DNA of 64,000 bases from Roseibium polysiphoniae (GTDB taxonomy: Bacteria; Pseudomonadota; Alphaproteobacteria; Rhizobiales; Stappiaceae). The stretch lies in NCBI RefSeq assembly GCF_014842925.1, contig NZ_JACYXJ010000001.1, positions 248,001-312,000 on the forward strand. Direction: 5' to 3'. Numbering within the stretch: position 1 is the first letter of the stretch; every line of letters starts with the position of its first letter. The notes beneath the pieces were generated by a model that did no database searches, was not told the origin of the DNA, and saw only the letters and a list, made by a program, of their open reading frames with translations. Below are positions 25,830-34,158 of the stretch, one piece after another. The position numbers and the translations under genes are program-made.

Positions 25830-27050
25830 TTAGAGGACCTTGCGGAATTTTTCGGCCAGGTGATCAAGCCCTGGCGCGCTGGCAAATTCCTTGCGCACAT
25901 GGTCCGAAGCGGCGCGGCCAAGCTTATCACGCCGGGCGGGATCCGCAATCAACTCGGCCAGCGCCGCGCTCAGTGCATCCCGGTCTGCGGGGGGCACAAG
26001 ACGGCCGGTTTTGCCGTCAGTGATCAGTTCCGGTATCGCGGAGACCTGTGTCGACAGGCAGCACAGGCCCATGGATTGGGCTTCCATCAGAACGTTGGGA
26101 AGACCGTCCCGGTCGCCGGATTTCGCGAGTTTGGACGGCAAGGTGAAGAGATCGGCCTCGGCGCATGCCTTGATCACCTCTTCGCGCGGTTGTGCGCCCT
26201 TCCAGATGATGCGGTCCGAAAGGCCCAGCTTTTCGCCAAGCTGCTGCAATTGATCGGAGAGTTCCCCGCCACCGATGTGAACGAATTGCCAGTTGAGGCC
26301 ATCGGGCAACTGCGCAAATGCGTGAAGCAGGTCGTCATAACCCTTCTTTTCAACGGCACGTCCGACCGACAGAATCCGGACGGGCTCTCCTGAGCCGTCG
26401 CGCGTGGAGGGTGTCTCGCGCGGCATCGGGAAGCCGGTGAAGTCAAGGCCGTGATAGACGAGTTCGACCTTCTCGGGCGCCGCCGAAAGGCCTTTCAGGT
26501 GCGCGGTGTTGACACCTGTACATGTCACACCCCAGGCCGCGTCGTCCAGCTTTGTCCGGAGATCCCATTCCGGGCTTGTCCAGATATCCTTGGCATGGGC
26601 CGAGAAGGACCATCCGCGGCCCGATAGGTGCGCGGCATAGCGCGCAACCGAGCATGGCGTATGCAGATAATGCGTGTGGATCCAGGAAATGTCCTCGGGC
26701 AACTCATGGGCAAAGACGCAGCCCTGTGCCCACCGCCGCTGGCGGCCGGCATTGTGCTCTTGCGTGAAATCTGCATCGAAAAGTGCTTTGGCAGCGGCAT
26801 GGGTCGGCTGGCTTTCGGCCCAGCGTTTTGCTCTGGCGACACGAGCAGGATCGTCCTTGACGTACTCGGGGAGGTAAAGCACTTCGGCCGAGATTTGCCG
26901 GTGCAATTCGTGGATGAAGGGATCATAGGGCTTTCGAAGCGCCACGATCAGGATCGGGATGCCCCGCCGTTCCAGCCCCAGGATTTCCTGGGCGATGAAG
27001 GTTTCGGAAAGGCGCGGATAGCCTTTGACCACGACGGCGATGCGGGACAT
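25830..27050 (-). CDS. Glycosyltransferase family 4 protein, exopolysaccharide type
   Basis: Protein of 406 residues, GT-B fold. The N-terminus MSRIAVVVKGYPRLSETFIAQ, and later WIHTHYLHTPCSVARYAAHLSGRGWSFSAHAKDI in the first domain, are characteristic of colanic-acid/EPS-type GT4 transferases. The donor site has LSVGRAVEKKGYDDLLHAF and DGLPNVLMEAQSMGLCCLST (E-x7-E-like). It is second in the operon, 51 bases after the first gene. It probably adds a hexose to a lipid-linked glycan at the inner face of the inner membrane. Confidence 0.87.
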   Translation of the reverse strand: MSRIAVVVKGYPRLSETFIAQEILGLERRGIPILIVALRKPYDPFIHELHRQISAEVLYLPEYVKDDPARVARAKRWAESQPTHAAAKALFDADFTQEHNAGRQRRWAQGCVFAHELPEDISWIHTHYLHTPCSVARYAAHLSGRGWSFSAHAKDIWTSPEWDLRTKLDDAAWGVTCTGVNTAHLKGLSAAPEKVELVYHGLDFTGFPMPRETPSTRDGSGEPVRILSVGRAVEKKGYDDLLHAFAQLPDGLNWQFVHIGGGELSDQLQQLGEKLGLSDRIIWKGAQPREEVIKACAEADLFTLPSKLAKSGDRDGLPNVLMEAQSMGLCCLSTQVSAIPELITDGKTGRLVPPADRDALSAALAELIADPARRDKLGRAASDHVRKEFASAPGLDHLAEKFRKVL

Positions 27051-27101
27051 GGGAATTCTCTTGTGATTGGTCGTGTTGGGCTTTGGTCCGGGAGTGGCGC
27101 C

Positions 27102-28322
27102 CTAGAAGTTGACGAGCTTCTGCTCAGATTGGCCCGGTCGATTTTCCTCGAAGATCTCGCCGACACGTTCCTCGATGAGTTCGAGGCCGCCAAGCAGGTT
27201 CTCGACACCGGCAGCTGATGGACGCGGTGCGTTCGGCAGTGCCACCAGTGCTTCGGTCATCAGGTCCGGGTCCGGATAGGCGTCGATCGGCAGAACATTC
27301 AGCAGGCCGCTTGCCTCGGCGCGCGCTGCCCGAATCGCTTGTTCGCGGCGTGGAACGATGCGCGGAACCATCAACGTTGGTTTGTCGAACGAGAGGATCT
27401 CGCAGAACGTATTATAGCCGCCCATGCCAACAATCGCCGTGGCATTGGCCAGGTAGGGCTCGATCTGCGGCGTGAAGCGAATGATTTCAACGTCGCGCAA
27501 GTGTTCGGCGCGCTCAACGAACTGGGCAACTGATGCAGCCGGCATGAAGGGACCGAGAATGATCAGGGCAGGAAACAGCGGGTACTTGCGCGCTTCATAG
27601 GCGCGCATGACCCAGTCGACCATCTCGACGCCATCGCCGCCGCCGCCTGGAGTCACCAGAATATAGGGCTCTTCTCCGAAGGGAGAGGGTTTGGGAACCG
27701 TCTCGGCGCCTTCAGGAAGACTGCGGCGCAAATAGCCGGTGTAGCGCAGCTTTTCCTCGATGCCTTCCGGCAGGTCGATTCCCTCAACGGGGTTGCAGAT
27801 GCCTTCTGGGCCATAGACCCAGATCTCGTCATAAAGCGACTGCAGCGCGGGATAGACGTTCTTGCGCTCCCATTCGTGGCGCAGGATTTCCGGATCATCC
27901 ATGACATCGCGCAGGCCAAGCACAAGGCGTGTATCCGTGTCCTTCAGTGCCTCGAGCGTCGGTACGACTTCGCCGCGCAGACCCAATGGCTCCTTGTCGA
28001 CGATGAAAATGTCTGGATCAAAGACTTTTGCGGTGTGCTCGATGATGGAGGAGCGAATCGCCAGGGTATGATCGATGTTCAAATGCAGGGAAAGCGGGGT
28101 GTATTCGCCGTCGCGCAGCTTGATAACGCCAGGAATCCGGACGAAATCCACCCGCGACCTGAACTCGAAACTGCCAATGATCGGAGATCCGGACAGAATC
28201 AGAACCGACAGGTCATCGAAGGTCCCGACGAGCGAATGAGCAATCGCGCGGCAACGGCGGAGATGACCCAGCCCGAACGAATCGTGGCTGTAGATCAAAA
28301 TTTTCGGTGAATTCGACCGCAT
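27102..28322 (-). CDS. Glycosyltransferase, MurG/GT28-like, first gene of the operon
   Basis: Protein of 406 residues. The opening KILIYSHDSFGLGHLRRCRAIAHSL has the glycine loop of GT28-like enzymes, and the C-terminal donor half has ILVTPGGGGDGVEMVDWVMRA and ANATAIVGMGGYNTFCEILSF with DKPTLMVPR. The same family is found near polysaccharide gene clusters in alphaproteobacteria; its acceptor is unknown. The ATG at 28322 has a GGGGAAG Shine-Dalgarno sequence. It heads the minus-strand operon and diverges, across 197 bases, from the unusual ABC-like protein gene, so the two transcription units probably share control. Confidence 0.83.
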   Translation of the reverse strand: MRSNSPKILIYSHDSFGLGHLRRCRAIAHSLVGTFDDLSVLILSGSPIIGSFEFRSRVDFVRIPGVIKLRDGEYTPLSLHLNIDHTLAIRSSIIEHTAKVFDPDIFIVDKEPLGLRGEVVPTLEALKDTDTRLVLGLRDVMDDPEILRHEWERKNVYPALQSLYDEIWVYGPEGICNPVEGIDLPEGIEEKLRYTGYLRRSLPEGAETVPKPSPFGEEPYILVTPGGGGDGVEMVDWVMRAYEARKYPLFPALIILGPFMPAASVAQFVERAEHLRDVEIIRFTPQIEPYLANATAIVGMGGYNTFCEILSFDKPTLMVPRIVPRREQAIRAARAEASGLLNVLPIDAYPDPDLMTEALVALPNAPRPSAAGVENLLGGLELIEERVGEIFEENRPGQSEQKLVNF

Positions 28323-28519
28323 ACTTCCCCATTCGTTGCGCCGATCCGGCTCGCGGTGTTGACACCTGCACTTGGCAGGCCCTCGGTCGGGTCTTACTTG
28401 TAACTGACCTGATCTTTGGCTTGAAGGTCAAACATCAGTGGCACATCCCCCTTCGAGGGGTAATATACTAAAAATCCGACAGGTGCACGACGTTGGTGCG
28501 GGTCAATCTGGATGGGGTA
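28323..28519. promoter_or_regulatory. Divergent intergenic region of the glycan/cAMP locus
   Basis: 197 bases between two oppositely oriented operons. It contains an inverted repeat GGTGT-TG-ACACC (28355-28366), and a CCCCT-TCG-AGGGG hairpin (28448-28460) followed by TAATATAC, which resembles a -10 box for the plus-strand operon. No clear CRP-type TGTGA-N6-TCACA site is visible. Confidence 0.35.
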
Positions 28520-31114
28520 ATGGAAAAAAGCCTTTTTAGCTTCATTTGGAAGTTTAGCGCCAAGCAACAGATTTTCATCCTTCTCGTCACCGTGCTGTCC
28601 TATCCGGTAAGCTATGTGCTCCTGGAATTGCCCAAGCTGATTGTCAATGACGCAGTGCAGGGCGATGACTTTCCACGAGATATTTTTGGCTTTGAGTTCG
28701 ACCAGATTTCCTACCTGCTGCTGCTGTGTGTCGGCTTCCTCGGGCTCGTCGTCCTCTCCAACGGTCTGAAGCTCTACATCAACGTCTATAAGGGGCGTTT
28801 GGGTGAGCGCATGCTGCGGCGGTTGCGCTTCGAGCTCTTTCAGCGGGTCCTTCGGTTTCGCTTGCCACACTTCAGGAAGGTGAGCTCCGGCGAGATCATC
28901 CCAATGATCACCTCCGAGGTCGAGGACGTCGGCGGTTTCATTGGTGAGGCTTTCGCTCTGCCGGCCTATCAGGGCGGGATGCTGGTGGTGCAGCTCGGCT
29001 TTATCTTCATGCAGGATCCGCTTCTGGGTCTCGCTGCAATCTCGTCTTATCCGGTTCAGGGCTATGTGATCCCCAAGCTGCAGCGCAAGGTGATCCTGCT
29101 GTCGCGCAGGCGCGTGAAGAACGTTCGCCTGATCGCAGACAAGGTTGGCGAGAGCATTTCCGGCGTGCCGGAGATCCACGCAAACGATGCCGCGGCCTGG
29201 CATTCGGCGGATCTTTCGGACCGTCTCTACGAGAATTTCAAGATCCGCTATGAGATCTTCAATCGCAAATATTTCATCAAGTTTCTCAATAACTTCATGA
29301 ATCAGCTGACGCCGTTCTTCTTCTACCTGATCGGTGGTTATCTCGTCATCGAAGGCAATTTGAGCATGGGTGCGCTGCTGGCGGTCATCGCTGCTTACAA
29401 GGATCTGGCTGGCCCCTGGAAGGAACTCTTGGCCTACTACCAGCTCGTCGCCGATGTGGATGTGAAGTATCAGACGGTCGTCGAAAACTTTGACCCGGCG
29501 GATATCTATCCGGTCGAGCGTCTGACCGCCGATGAGTGCGTCGAGCTGACCGGTGACCTGGAGATGTCGGGTGTAAGTTTCTCTGGCGGCGCCGCTGGTC
29601 AGGAGGTGACGGACATCAATTTGAAGGTTCCCGAGGGAGCCGCCTTTGCGATCATCGGTCCCGATGGATCAGGCCGATCGGAGGTGTTGCAGCTGGCAGC
29701 CGGACTTGTCAGCCCGGCCTCCGGAACCGTGAAGATCGGAACACGGGATCTGGACAAACTCACCGCCTCCACTTTGGGCCGCGAGATCGCCTACGTCGGC
29801 GGCGCAGTACATATCTGGACGGGGACGATCCGGGACAATCTCTACTACGGTCTCCGCCATAGACCGCTTGCCGAGCTTGAGCGGGAAGGAAGCGCGCTCA
29901 GTGATTACAAGCGACGGCTAGCGGAAGCTGCAGAAACCAAAAACCCGACCTACGATCTTGCCGCTGTCTGGGATGATTTCTCGGCCGCAGGTGTCGAGGA
30001 TATGCATGGGTTGGACGCACGCGCCCTAGACCTTCTGAAGGCGGTCTCTCTGGAATCCGACATCTATCGTCTCGGTCTGCAGTCTCGCTTTGATCCGGCT
30101 ATGGACGACGTTTTTGCTGATCGTATCCTGGCGGTGCGCAGGAAACTTGCTGCGCGTATTGCCGGGGATCCCGAAATTGCCGGCCTCGTCGAACTCTGGG
30201 ATATCTCGAAATTCAACGCCAGTGCGAGCCTTGCCGAGAACCTCTTCTTCGCTGTGCCGTCCGATCCTGAAATCAGCATGGAAAATGTGCCTGAGCTGCC
30301 TGAGGTCCGGGCGTTTTTGAAGGAAACCGGGCTGGATGGAAAGCTCCGCGAAATCGGCCTGAAGATTGCGGAGACCATGGTTGAGCTGTTTGCCAATGTC
30401 AGCGGCGACAGCGGCTTGTTGGGGAACTACTCGTTCATCACGCAGGATGATCTGCCCGAATTTGATCGGATCACCCGTGTTGCGCGCTCCGAACAGCAAA
30501 GGCCGGGACTGACCCAGGCCGATCAGGACCGCCTGATTGCACTGGCGTTCAAACTGGTTCCTGCGCGGCACCGTCTTGGCGTCATGGACGACGCCATGAA
30601 GGAGGCCGTGGTCGCGGCCCGCGCCACTTTCCACAAGAAGGTGGTCGCGACCGGTGACAGTTTTGTTGCCATCGATCCGGAGCTTTACCTCCCGCCGCTG
30701 ACCATCGAGGACAATCTGCTCTTCGGTCGCCCGCGTGTCGACCGGCGGGACGCCCGTCAGCGCATCGATGCGGTGATCCGCACCATCGTCGAAGAGACCG
30801 GTCTGCGCGAGCCCATTGTCTTTGCCGGCTTTGATTACCATGTGGGAGTCTCAGGTTCGCGTCTGTCTGCGGGACAACGCAGGCGACTGGCCCTTGTCCG
30901 CGCGCTTTTGAAAAACGCCAAGCTCACCATCCTGGACGATATTGCCACCGGTGTTGGTGAAGAAGATCAGGCGTTGCGTGCGACCCTGCAAGAAATTCTC
31001 AAGGGACGAACCTTTTTGTTTGGCGCGCCTAACGCAGCGGCGGCCAGCGGATTTCAAAAGAAATTGGTTTTGGAACAAGGGCGTATGTCCCAAGATAGCG
31101 ATGAGCATGCTTGA
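28520..31114 (+). CDS. ABC transporter-like membrane protein with degenerate, enlarged ATPase domain
   Basis: Protein of 864 residues. Residues about 10-320 form an ABC-exporter type membrane domain (helices near 19-40, 62-85, 150-170, 260-290). The ATPase domain begins near 345. Its Walker A is GPDGSGRS (about 380-387; lysine replaced by arginine), the Q-loop glutamine is absent (AYVGGAVHI), the signature is LSAGQRRRLALVRA (about 782), Walker B reads LTILDD (Asp instead of catalytic Glu), and the switch histidine is missing. Between Q-loop and signature lie about 340 residues instead of about 55. The post-Q-loop element recurs three times there: TIRDNLYYG (436), SLAENLFFA (570) and TIEDNLLFG (728). 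It may therefore move substrate weakly, or act as a regulatory scaffold. The ATG at 28520 follows GGGG. It heads the cAMP cassette and diverges from the glycosyltransferase operon. Confidence 0.85.
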   Translation: MEKSLFSFIWKFSAKQQIFILLVTVLSYPVSYVLLELPKLIVNDAVQGDDFPRDIFGFEFDQISYLLLLCVGFLGLVVLSNGLKLYINVYKGRLGERMLRRLRFELFQRVLRFRLPHFRKVSSGEIIPMITSEVEDVGGFIGEAFALPAYQGGMLVVQLGFIFMQDPLLGLAAISSYPVQGYVIPKLQRKVILLSRRRVKNVRLIADKVGESISGVPEIHANDAAAWHSADLSDRLYENFKIRYEIFNRKYFIKFLNNFMNQLTPFFFYLIGGYLVIEGNLSMGALLAVIAAYKDLAGPWKELLAYYQLVADVDVKYQTVVENFDPADIYPVERLTADECVELTGDLEMSGVSFSGGAAGQEVTDINLKVPEGAAFAIIGPDGSGRSEVLQLAAGLVSPASGTVKIGTRDLDKLTASTLGREIAYVGGAVHIWTGTIRDNLYYGLRHRPLAELEREGSALSDYKRRLAEAAETKNPTYDLAAVWDDFSAAGVEDMHGLDARALDLLKAVSLESDIYRLGLQSRFDPAMDDVFADRILAVRRKLAARIAGDPEIAGLVELWDISKFNASASLAENLFFAVPSDPEISMENVPELPEVRAFLKETGLDGKLREIGLKIAETMVELFANVSGDSGLLGNYSFITQDDLPEFDRITRVARSEQQRPGLTQADQDRLIALAFKLVPARHRLGVMDDAMKEAVVAARATFHKKVVATGDSFVAIDPELYLPPLTIEDNLLFGRPRVDRRDARQRIDAVIRTIVEETGLREPIVFAGFDYHVGVSGSRLSAGQRRRLALVRALLKNAKLTILDDIATGVGEEDQALRATLQEILKGRTFLFGAPNAAAASGFQKKLVLEQGRMSQDSDEHA

Positions 31115-31203
31115 GGCCGGGCGAACAAGGTGCTTTTCTGCACTCGGGCGTTTTCTAAACGATCGCCAGGGCAAGATTGCCGGAAACGGCAAAGGAGGTA
31201 ACT

Positions 31204-31659
31204 GTGTCTTTGGAAACTGAAGTCGAGGCCCTCAGAAAGGTGCCCCTGTTTCGCGGGATCGACGAAACCAAACTCCGACTGCTTGCCTTCATCTCCGACC
31301 GTATGGAGTACAAGGCTGGCGAACGCATGTGTACACAAGGGGAGGAAGGCGACAGCGCATTCATCCTCTTGAAGGGCGCTGCCAATGTGATCGTCAACAC
31401 GCCTGACGGTGAGAAGGTCGTGGCACAGGTGAAAGAAAACTCGATCGTGGGGGAAATCGCCATTTTGTGCGACGTTCCACGGACAGCAACCTTGATTGCA
31501 GCGTCCGATATGGATGTCCTAACGGTATCGAAAGATGATTTCCTGAAATTGCTCAAGGAGTTTCCTGAAATGTCGCTGGAGGTTATGAGAACCTTGGCAC
31601 TGCGACTTGAGCGCACGACACGTGATCTTGCCGCTGCCCGCTCGGACGCCGCGGCTTAA
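31204..31659 (+). CDS. Stand-alone cyclic-nucleotide-binding protein (cNMP_binding, no HTH)
   Basis: Protein of 151 residues made of a single CAP-type effector domain. The phosphate-binding cassette GEIAILCDVPRTATLIAAS keeps the glutamate and arginine that hold the ribose and cyclic phosphate, so cAMP or cGMP binding is expected. The C-terminal helix ends in a coiled-coil-like tail (VMRTLALRLERTTRDLAAAR) with no DNA-binding domain, so it is not a CRP transcription factor and probably passes the signal by protein contact. The GTG at 31204 is preceded by a perfect AAAGGAGGT at 31191-31199. It sits 89 bases after the ABC-like gene and 11 bases before the hydrolase gene. Confidence 0.9.
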   Translation: MSLETEVEALRKVPLFRGIDETKLRLLAFISDRMEYKAGERMCTQGEEGDSAFILLKGAANVIVNTPDGEKVVAQVKENSIVGEIAILCDVPRTATLIAASDMDVLTVSKDDFLKLLKEFPEMSLEVMRTLALRLERTTRDLAAARSDAAA

Positions 31660-31670
31660 GGAGAAACGGA

Positions 31671-32495
31671 TTGGCGACAGAATTTTCGCTTCGCTGCTGG
31701 GGCGCCAGGGGGTCAACACCGACACCGGGCGCGAGCACCCTGCGCTATGGCGGGGAGACAATCTGCCTGGAAATTCGCGCTGGCGATGCTCTGATTCTGG
31801 TGGATTGTGGTTCTGGCGCAAGAAATCTCGGCATGAATCTGTGCCAAGCGATGCCGCGTGAATTTGACCTGCTTTTCACCCACACGCACCTTGACCACAT
31901 TTGTGGTCTGCCGTTCTTCAAGCCTGCTTACGATGAGCGCTTCAAGGTCCGCGCATGGGCAGGGCACTTTCAGGACGAGACCAGTCTGGCTGACATCGTC
32001 AGCCGCATCATGTCGCCGCCGATCTTCCCGGTCGCCGCGAAGACCCTGAAAGCGGTTGAGTTCAAGTCCTTCTCCGCCGGCGATACCTTGGAGCGGGATG
32101 GCGAGCTTGTGATCCGCACAGTGAAGCTGAACCACCCGGGCGGCGCTTGCGGATATCGCTTTGAATATCGGGGCAAGTCCATTGCAATCATCACCGATCA
32201 TGAGCATGGCAACCCGGAAATTGATGCCAACGTCAGGAGCTTTGTCGAAGGCGTCGATTATATGATCTATGACGCGATGTTCACGGATGAGGAATATCCG
32301 ACCTACGAGGGCTGGGGCCATTCAACATGGCAGAAAGCGCTGGAACTCGCCGGACAGGCGAATGTGAAAGTTCCCGTGTTGATTCATCACGATCCGCGTC
32401 GCAGCGATGATGAGCTCGATGAGATCGCGAAGGCTGCCGAAGCGATCCATCCCGGTACCCTCATTGCCAAGGAAGGCATGCTGATCGTTCCCTGA
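31671..32495 (+). CDS. Metallo-beta-lactamase-fold hydrolase, possible cyclic-nucleotide phosphodiesterase
   Basis: Protein of 274 residues. It begins FSLRCWGARGSTPTPGASTL, typical of the MBL subfamily found in signalling clusters, and has the metal motif FTHTHLDHICGLPFF (HxHxDH), further ligands in KLNHPGGACGY and IITDHEHGN, and a late LIHHDPRRSDDEL. Related MBL proteins are often annotated as 3',5'-cyclic-nucleotide phosphodiesterases, and its place between a cNMP-binding protein and a cyclase makes cAMP hydrolysis a plausible role, but this is inference. It starts with TTG at 31671 after AAGGAG, close behind the previous gene. Confidence 0.82.
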   Translation: MATEFSLRCWGARGSTPTPGASTLRYGGETICLEIRAGDALILVDCGSGARNLGMNLCQAMPREFDLLFTHTHLDHICGLPFFKPAYDERFKVRAWAGHFQDETSLADIVSRIMSPPIFPVAAKTLKAVEFKSFSAGDTLERDGELVIRTVKLNHPGGACGYRFEYRGKSIAIITDHEHGNPEIDANVRSFVEGVDYMIYDAMFTDEEYPTYEGWGHSTWQKALELAGQANVKVPVLIHHDPRRSDDELDEIAKAAEAIHPGTLIAKEGMLIVP

Positions 32496-32631
32496 CGGGC
32501 TTTGATCTACTCTCGGAAGAAGCTGTCTTGGCGCGTCTGATCACGTCCCATCACAAAGCGCTAGCCGCGGTTGCGCCTGGCTCGCAGATCCATCAGCATG
32601 GCCTGCAAGCAGCATACACGATGAGGATTAG

Positions 32632-33984
32632 ATGGCGCGTTTGGGTGGTTGGATCCGCTATATACTCCAGGGAGGCCCGCCCGAAAGCGGCCTGCCGGCC
32701 CGGGTGCGGGCGGAAATCCATCAGCGCGAAATCGCCTCGGAGCGTCTGATCGGTTGGGTACAGCTGGTGATCGTGCTGTTTTTCTCGGCCCTCTATGCAA
32801 TCGCACCCAAGGCGGAAGGCAGCAGTGGCTTCAATTTTGTGCCTGTTGCGCTGGGCGGCTACTTCATTTTCACGATCGCCCGTCTTGCCTTGTCCTACCG
32901 GGTCGAGTTGCCCAAATGGCTGCTGCTTCTGTCGATCGCAGTCGATATGGCGCTGCTCGTTGGCCTGATCTTTTCCTTCCACATTCAATACGGCCAGCAC
33001 CCGACCTTCTATCTGAAGGCCCCGACGCTGATGTATGTCTTCATCTTCATCGCCCTGCGCGCCTTGCGGTTCGATCCGCGGTTTGTCCTCACGACTGGCC
33101 TTGTGGCGGTTGCCGGTTGGCTCGGTCTCGTCGCCTATGCGGTGCTGGCTGACATGGATCACATGCGGGTGACCCGCAACTATGTTGACTACCTGACGGG
33201 CAACACGATCCTGATCGGCGCCGAACTCGACAAGACGATGGTGATCCTGATGGTCACGGGCGTTTTGAGCGCGGCCCTTTACCGGGGCAGGGTGATGCTC
33301 TTCGAAGCGACGCGAGATCAGGCCGCCGCGACCGACCTGCGCCGTTTCTTCGCGCCTGAGGTTGCGGCCTCCATCACGACGTCCGAAGCCGCATTGATTG
33401 CCGGGCAGGGGAGCGTTCGAAATGCCGCGATCCTTTATCTCGACATTCGCTCCTTCACAGCAACCGCCAGTGCGCTGCCGCCTGAAAGGGTCATGGCCGT
33501 TCTGGCAGCCTACCAGGGGCTCGCGCTTGAGATCATCAAGGACGAGGGCGGCCGGGTCGACAAGTTCCTGGGCGACGGCATTCTTGCCACCTTTGGCGCT
33601 GTAATGCCGTCTTCGACCTATGCGGCCGACGCAGTGCGAACCGCACGGCGACTGGTAACAGAGATCTCCGCGCAGCAATCGCGCTTCACAGAAGCGGGCT
33701 GGCCGGAGCCTCTGCGCGTGGGCACAGCTGTCGCAGCCGGATCGATCATGGTTGGAACCGTTGGCAGTACCGACAGGCTGGAGTTCACGGTGATCGGAGA
33801 CGCGGTGAACCGTGCCGCGAAGCTGGAAGACGCCAACAAGCATCAACACAGTGCTGCCCTGACCGACAGCAAGACCTACGCCCTCGCTCGAGAACAGGGC
33901 TATACCGGACCGGAGGCCGAGCAGCGACCGGCTGTCTTGGTGTCGGGCCTCGGCAAGCCGATAGATCTCGCGGTGCTCGTATAA
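32632..33984 (+). CDS. Integral-membrane class III adenylate cyclase
   Basis: Protein of 450 residues. The N-terminal half has about six membrane helices (residues about 35-215: LIGWVQLVIVLFFSALYAIA, GYFIFTIARLALSY, LLLLSIAVDMALLVGLIF and others). The cyclase domain begins near 262 with AAILYLDIRSFTATASAL and has the second metal aspartate in VDKFLGDGILATFG, keeping the substrate lysine. The motif that normally reads N-x3-R is VIGDAVNRAAKLE, with lysine in the arginine position; related alphaproteobacterial cyclases share this form. It should make cAMP from ATP at the membrane. It closes the cassette, 136 bases after the MBL gene. Confidence 0.9.
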   Translation: MARLGGWIRYILQGGPPESGLPARVRAEIHQREIASERLIGWVQLVIVLFFSALYAIAPKAEGSSGFNFVPVALGGYFIFTIARLALSYRVELPKWLLLLSIAVDMALLVGLIFSFHIQYGQHPTFYLKAPTLMYVFIFIALRALRFDPRFVLTTGLVAVAGWLGLVAYAVLADMDHMRVTRNYVDYLTGNTILIGAELDKTMVILMVTGVLSAALYRGRVMLFEATRDQAAATDLRRFFAPEVAASITTSEAALIAGQGSVRNAAILYLDIRSFTATASALPPERVMAVLAAYQGLALEIIKDEGGRVDKFLGDGILATFGAVMPSSTYAADAVRTARRLVTEISAQQSRFTEAGWPEPLRVGTAVAAGSIMVGTVGSTDRLEFTVIGDAVNRAAKLEDANKHQHSAALTDSKTYALAREQGYTGPEAEQRPAVLVSGLGKPIDLAVLV

Positions 33985-34081
33985 GTCGGCCAGACAGCTC
34001 GTGGCATTGACTGTCCCAACGCTCCCTTAACGGCATCAGCCTCTTGACCGCAAGCGTCTTTGGGTTCATTTTTAATCTTAT

Positions 34082-34099
34082 ATTGACGTAATAGTCAAT
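34082..34099. promoter_or_regulatory. Inverted repeat in the SDR gene promoter
   Basis: ATTGAC-GTAATA-GTCAAT lies 60 bases upstream of the SDR start in an AT-rich stretch. A related TGAC-T-GTCA lies in the TetR intergenic region at 37053-37061, which suggests the nearby TetR protein may bind both; inference only. Confidence 0.4.
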
Positions 34100-34158
34100 T
34101 TATCAATGAAAACTATTTAAAAACAATGGTTTGATTTGTAAATTGACCTGGAGGGAAG

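Noticed and set aside
26515..28366. The sequence GGTGTTGACACC occurs at 26515-26526 and again at 28355-28366
   Set aside because: The first copy is inside a glycosyltransferase coding region where it encodes ordinary residues; two copies of a 12-base word are not enough to claim a repeat element or operator.
28323..28519. CRP-type binding site in the divergent region of the cAMP locus
   Set aside because: No TGTGA-N6-TCACA-like sequence is present; the cassette receptor also has no DNA-binding domain.
32593..33849. Long minus-strand frame opposite the second adenylate cyclase
   Set aside because: Shadow frame with no domain similarity; the cyclase motifs lie on the plus strand.
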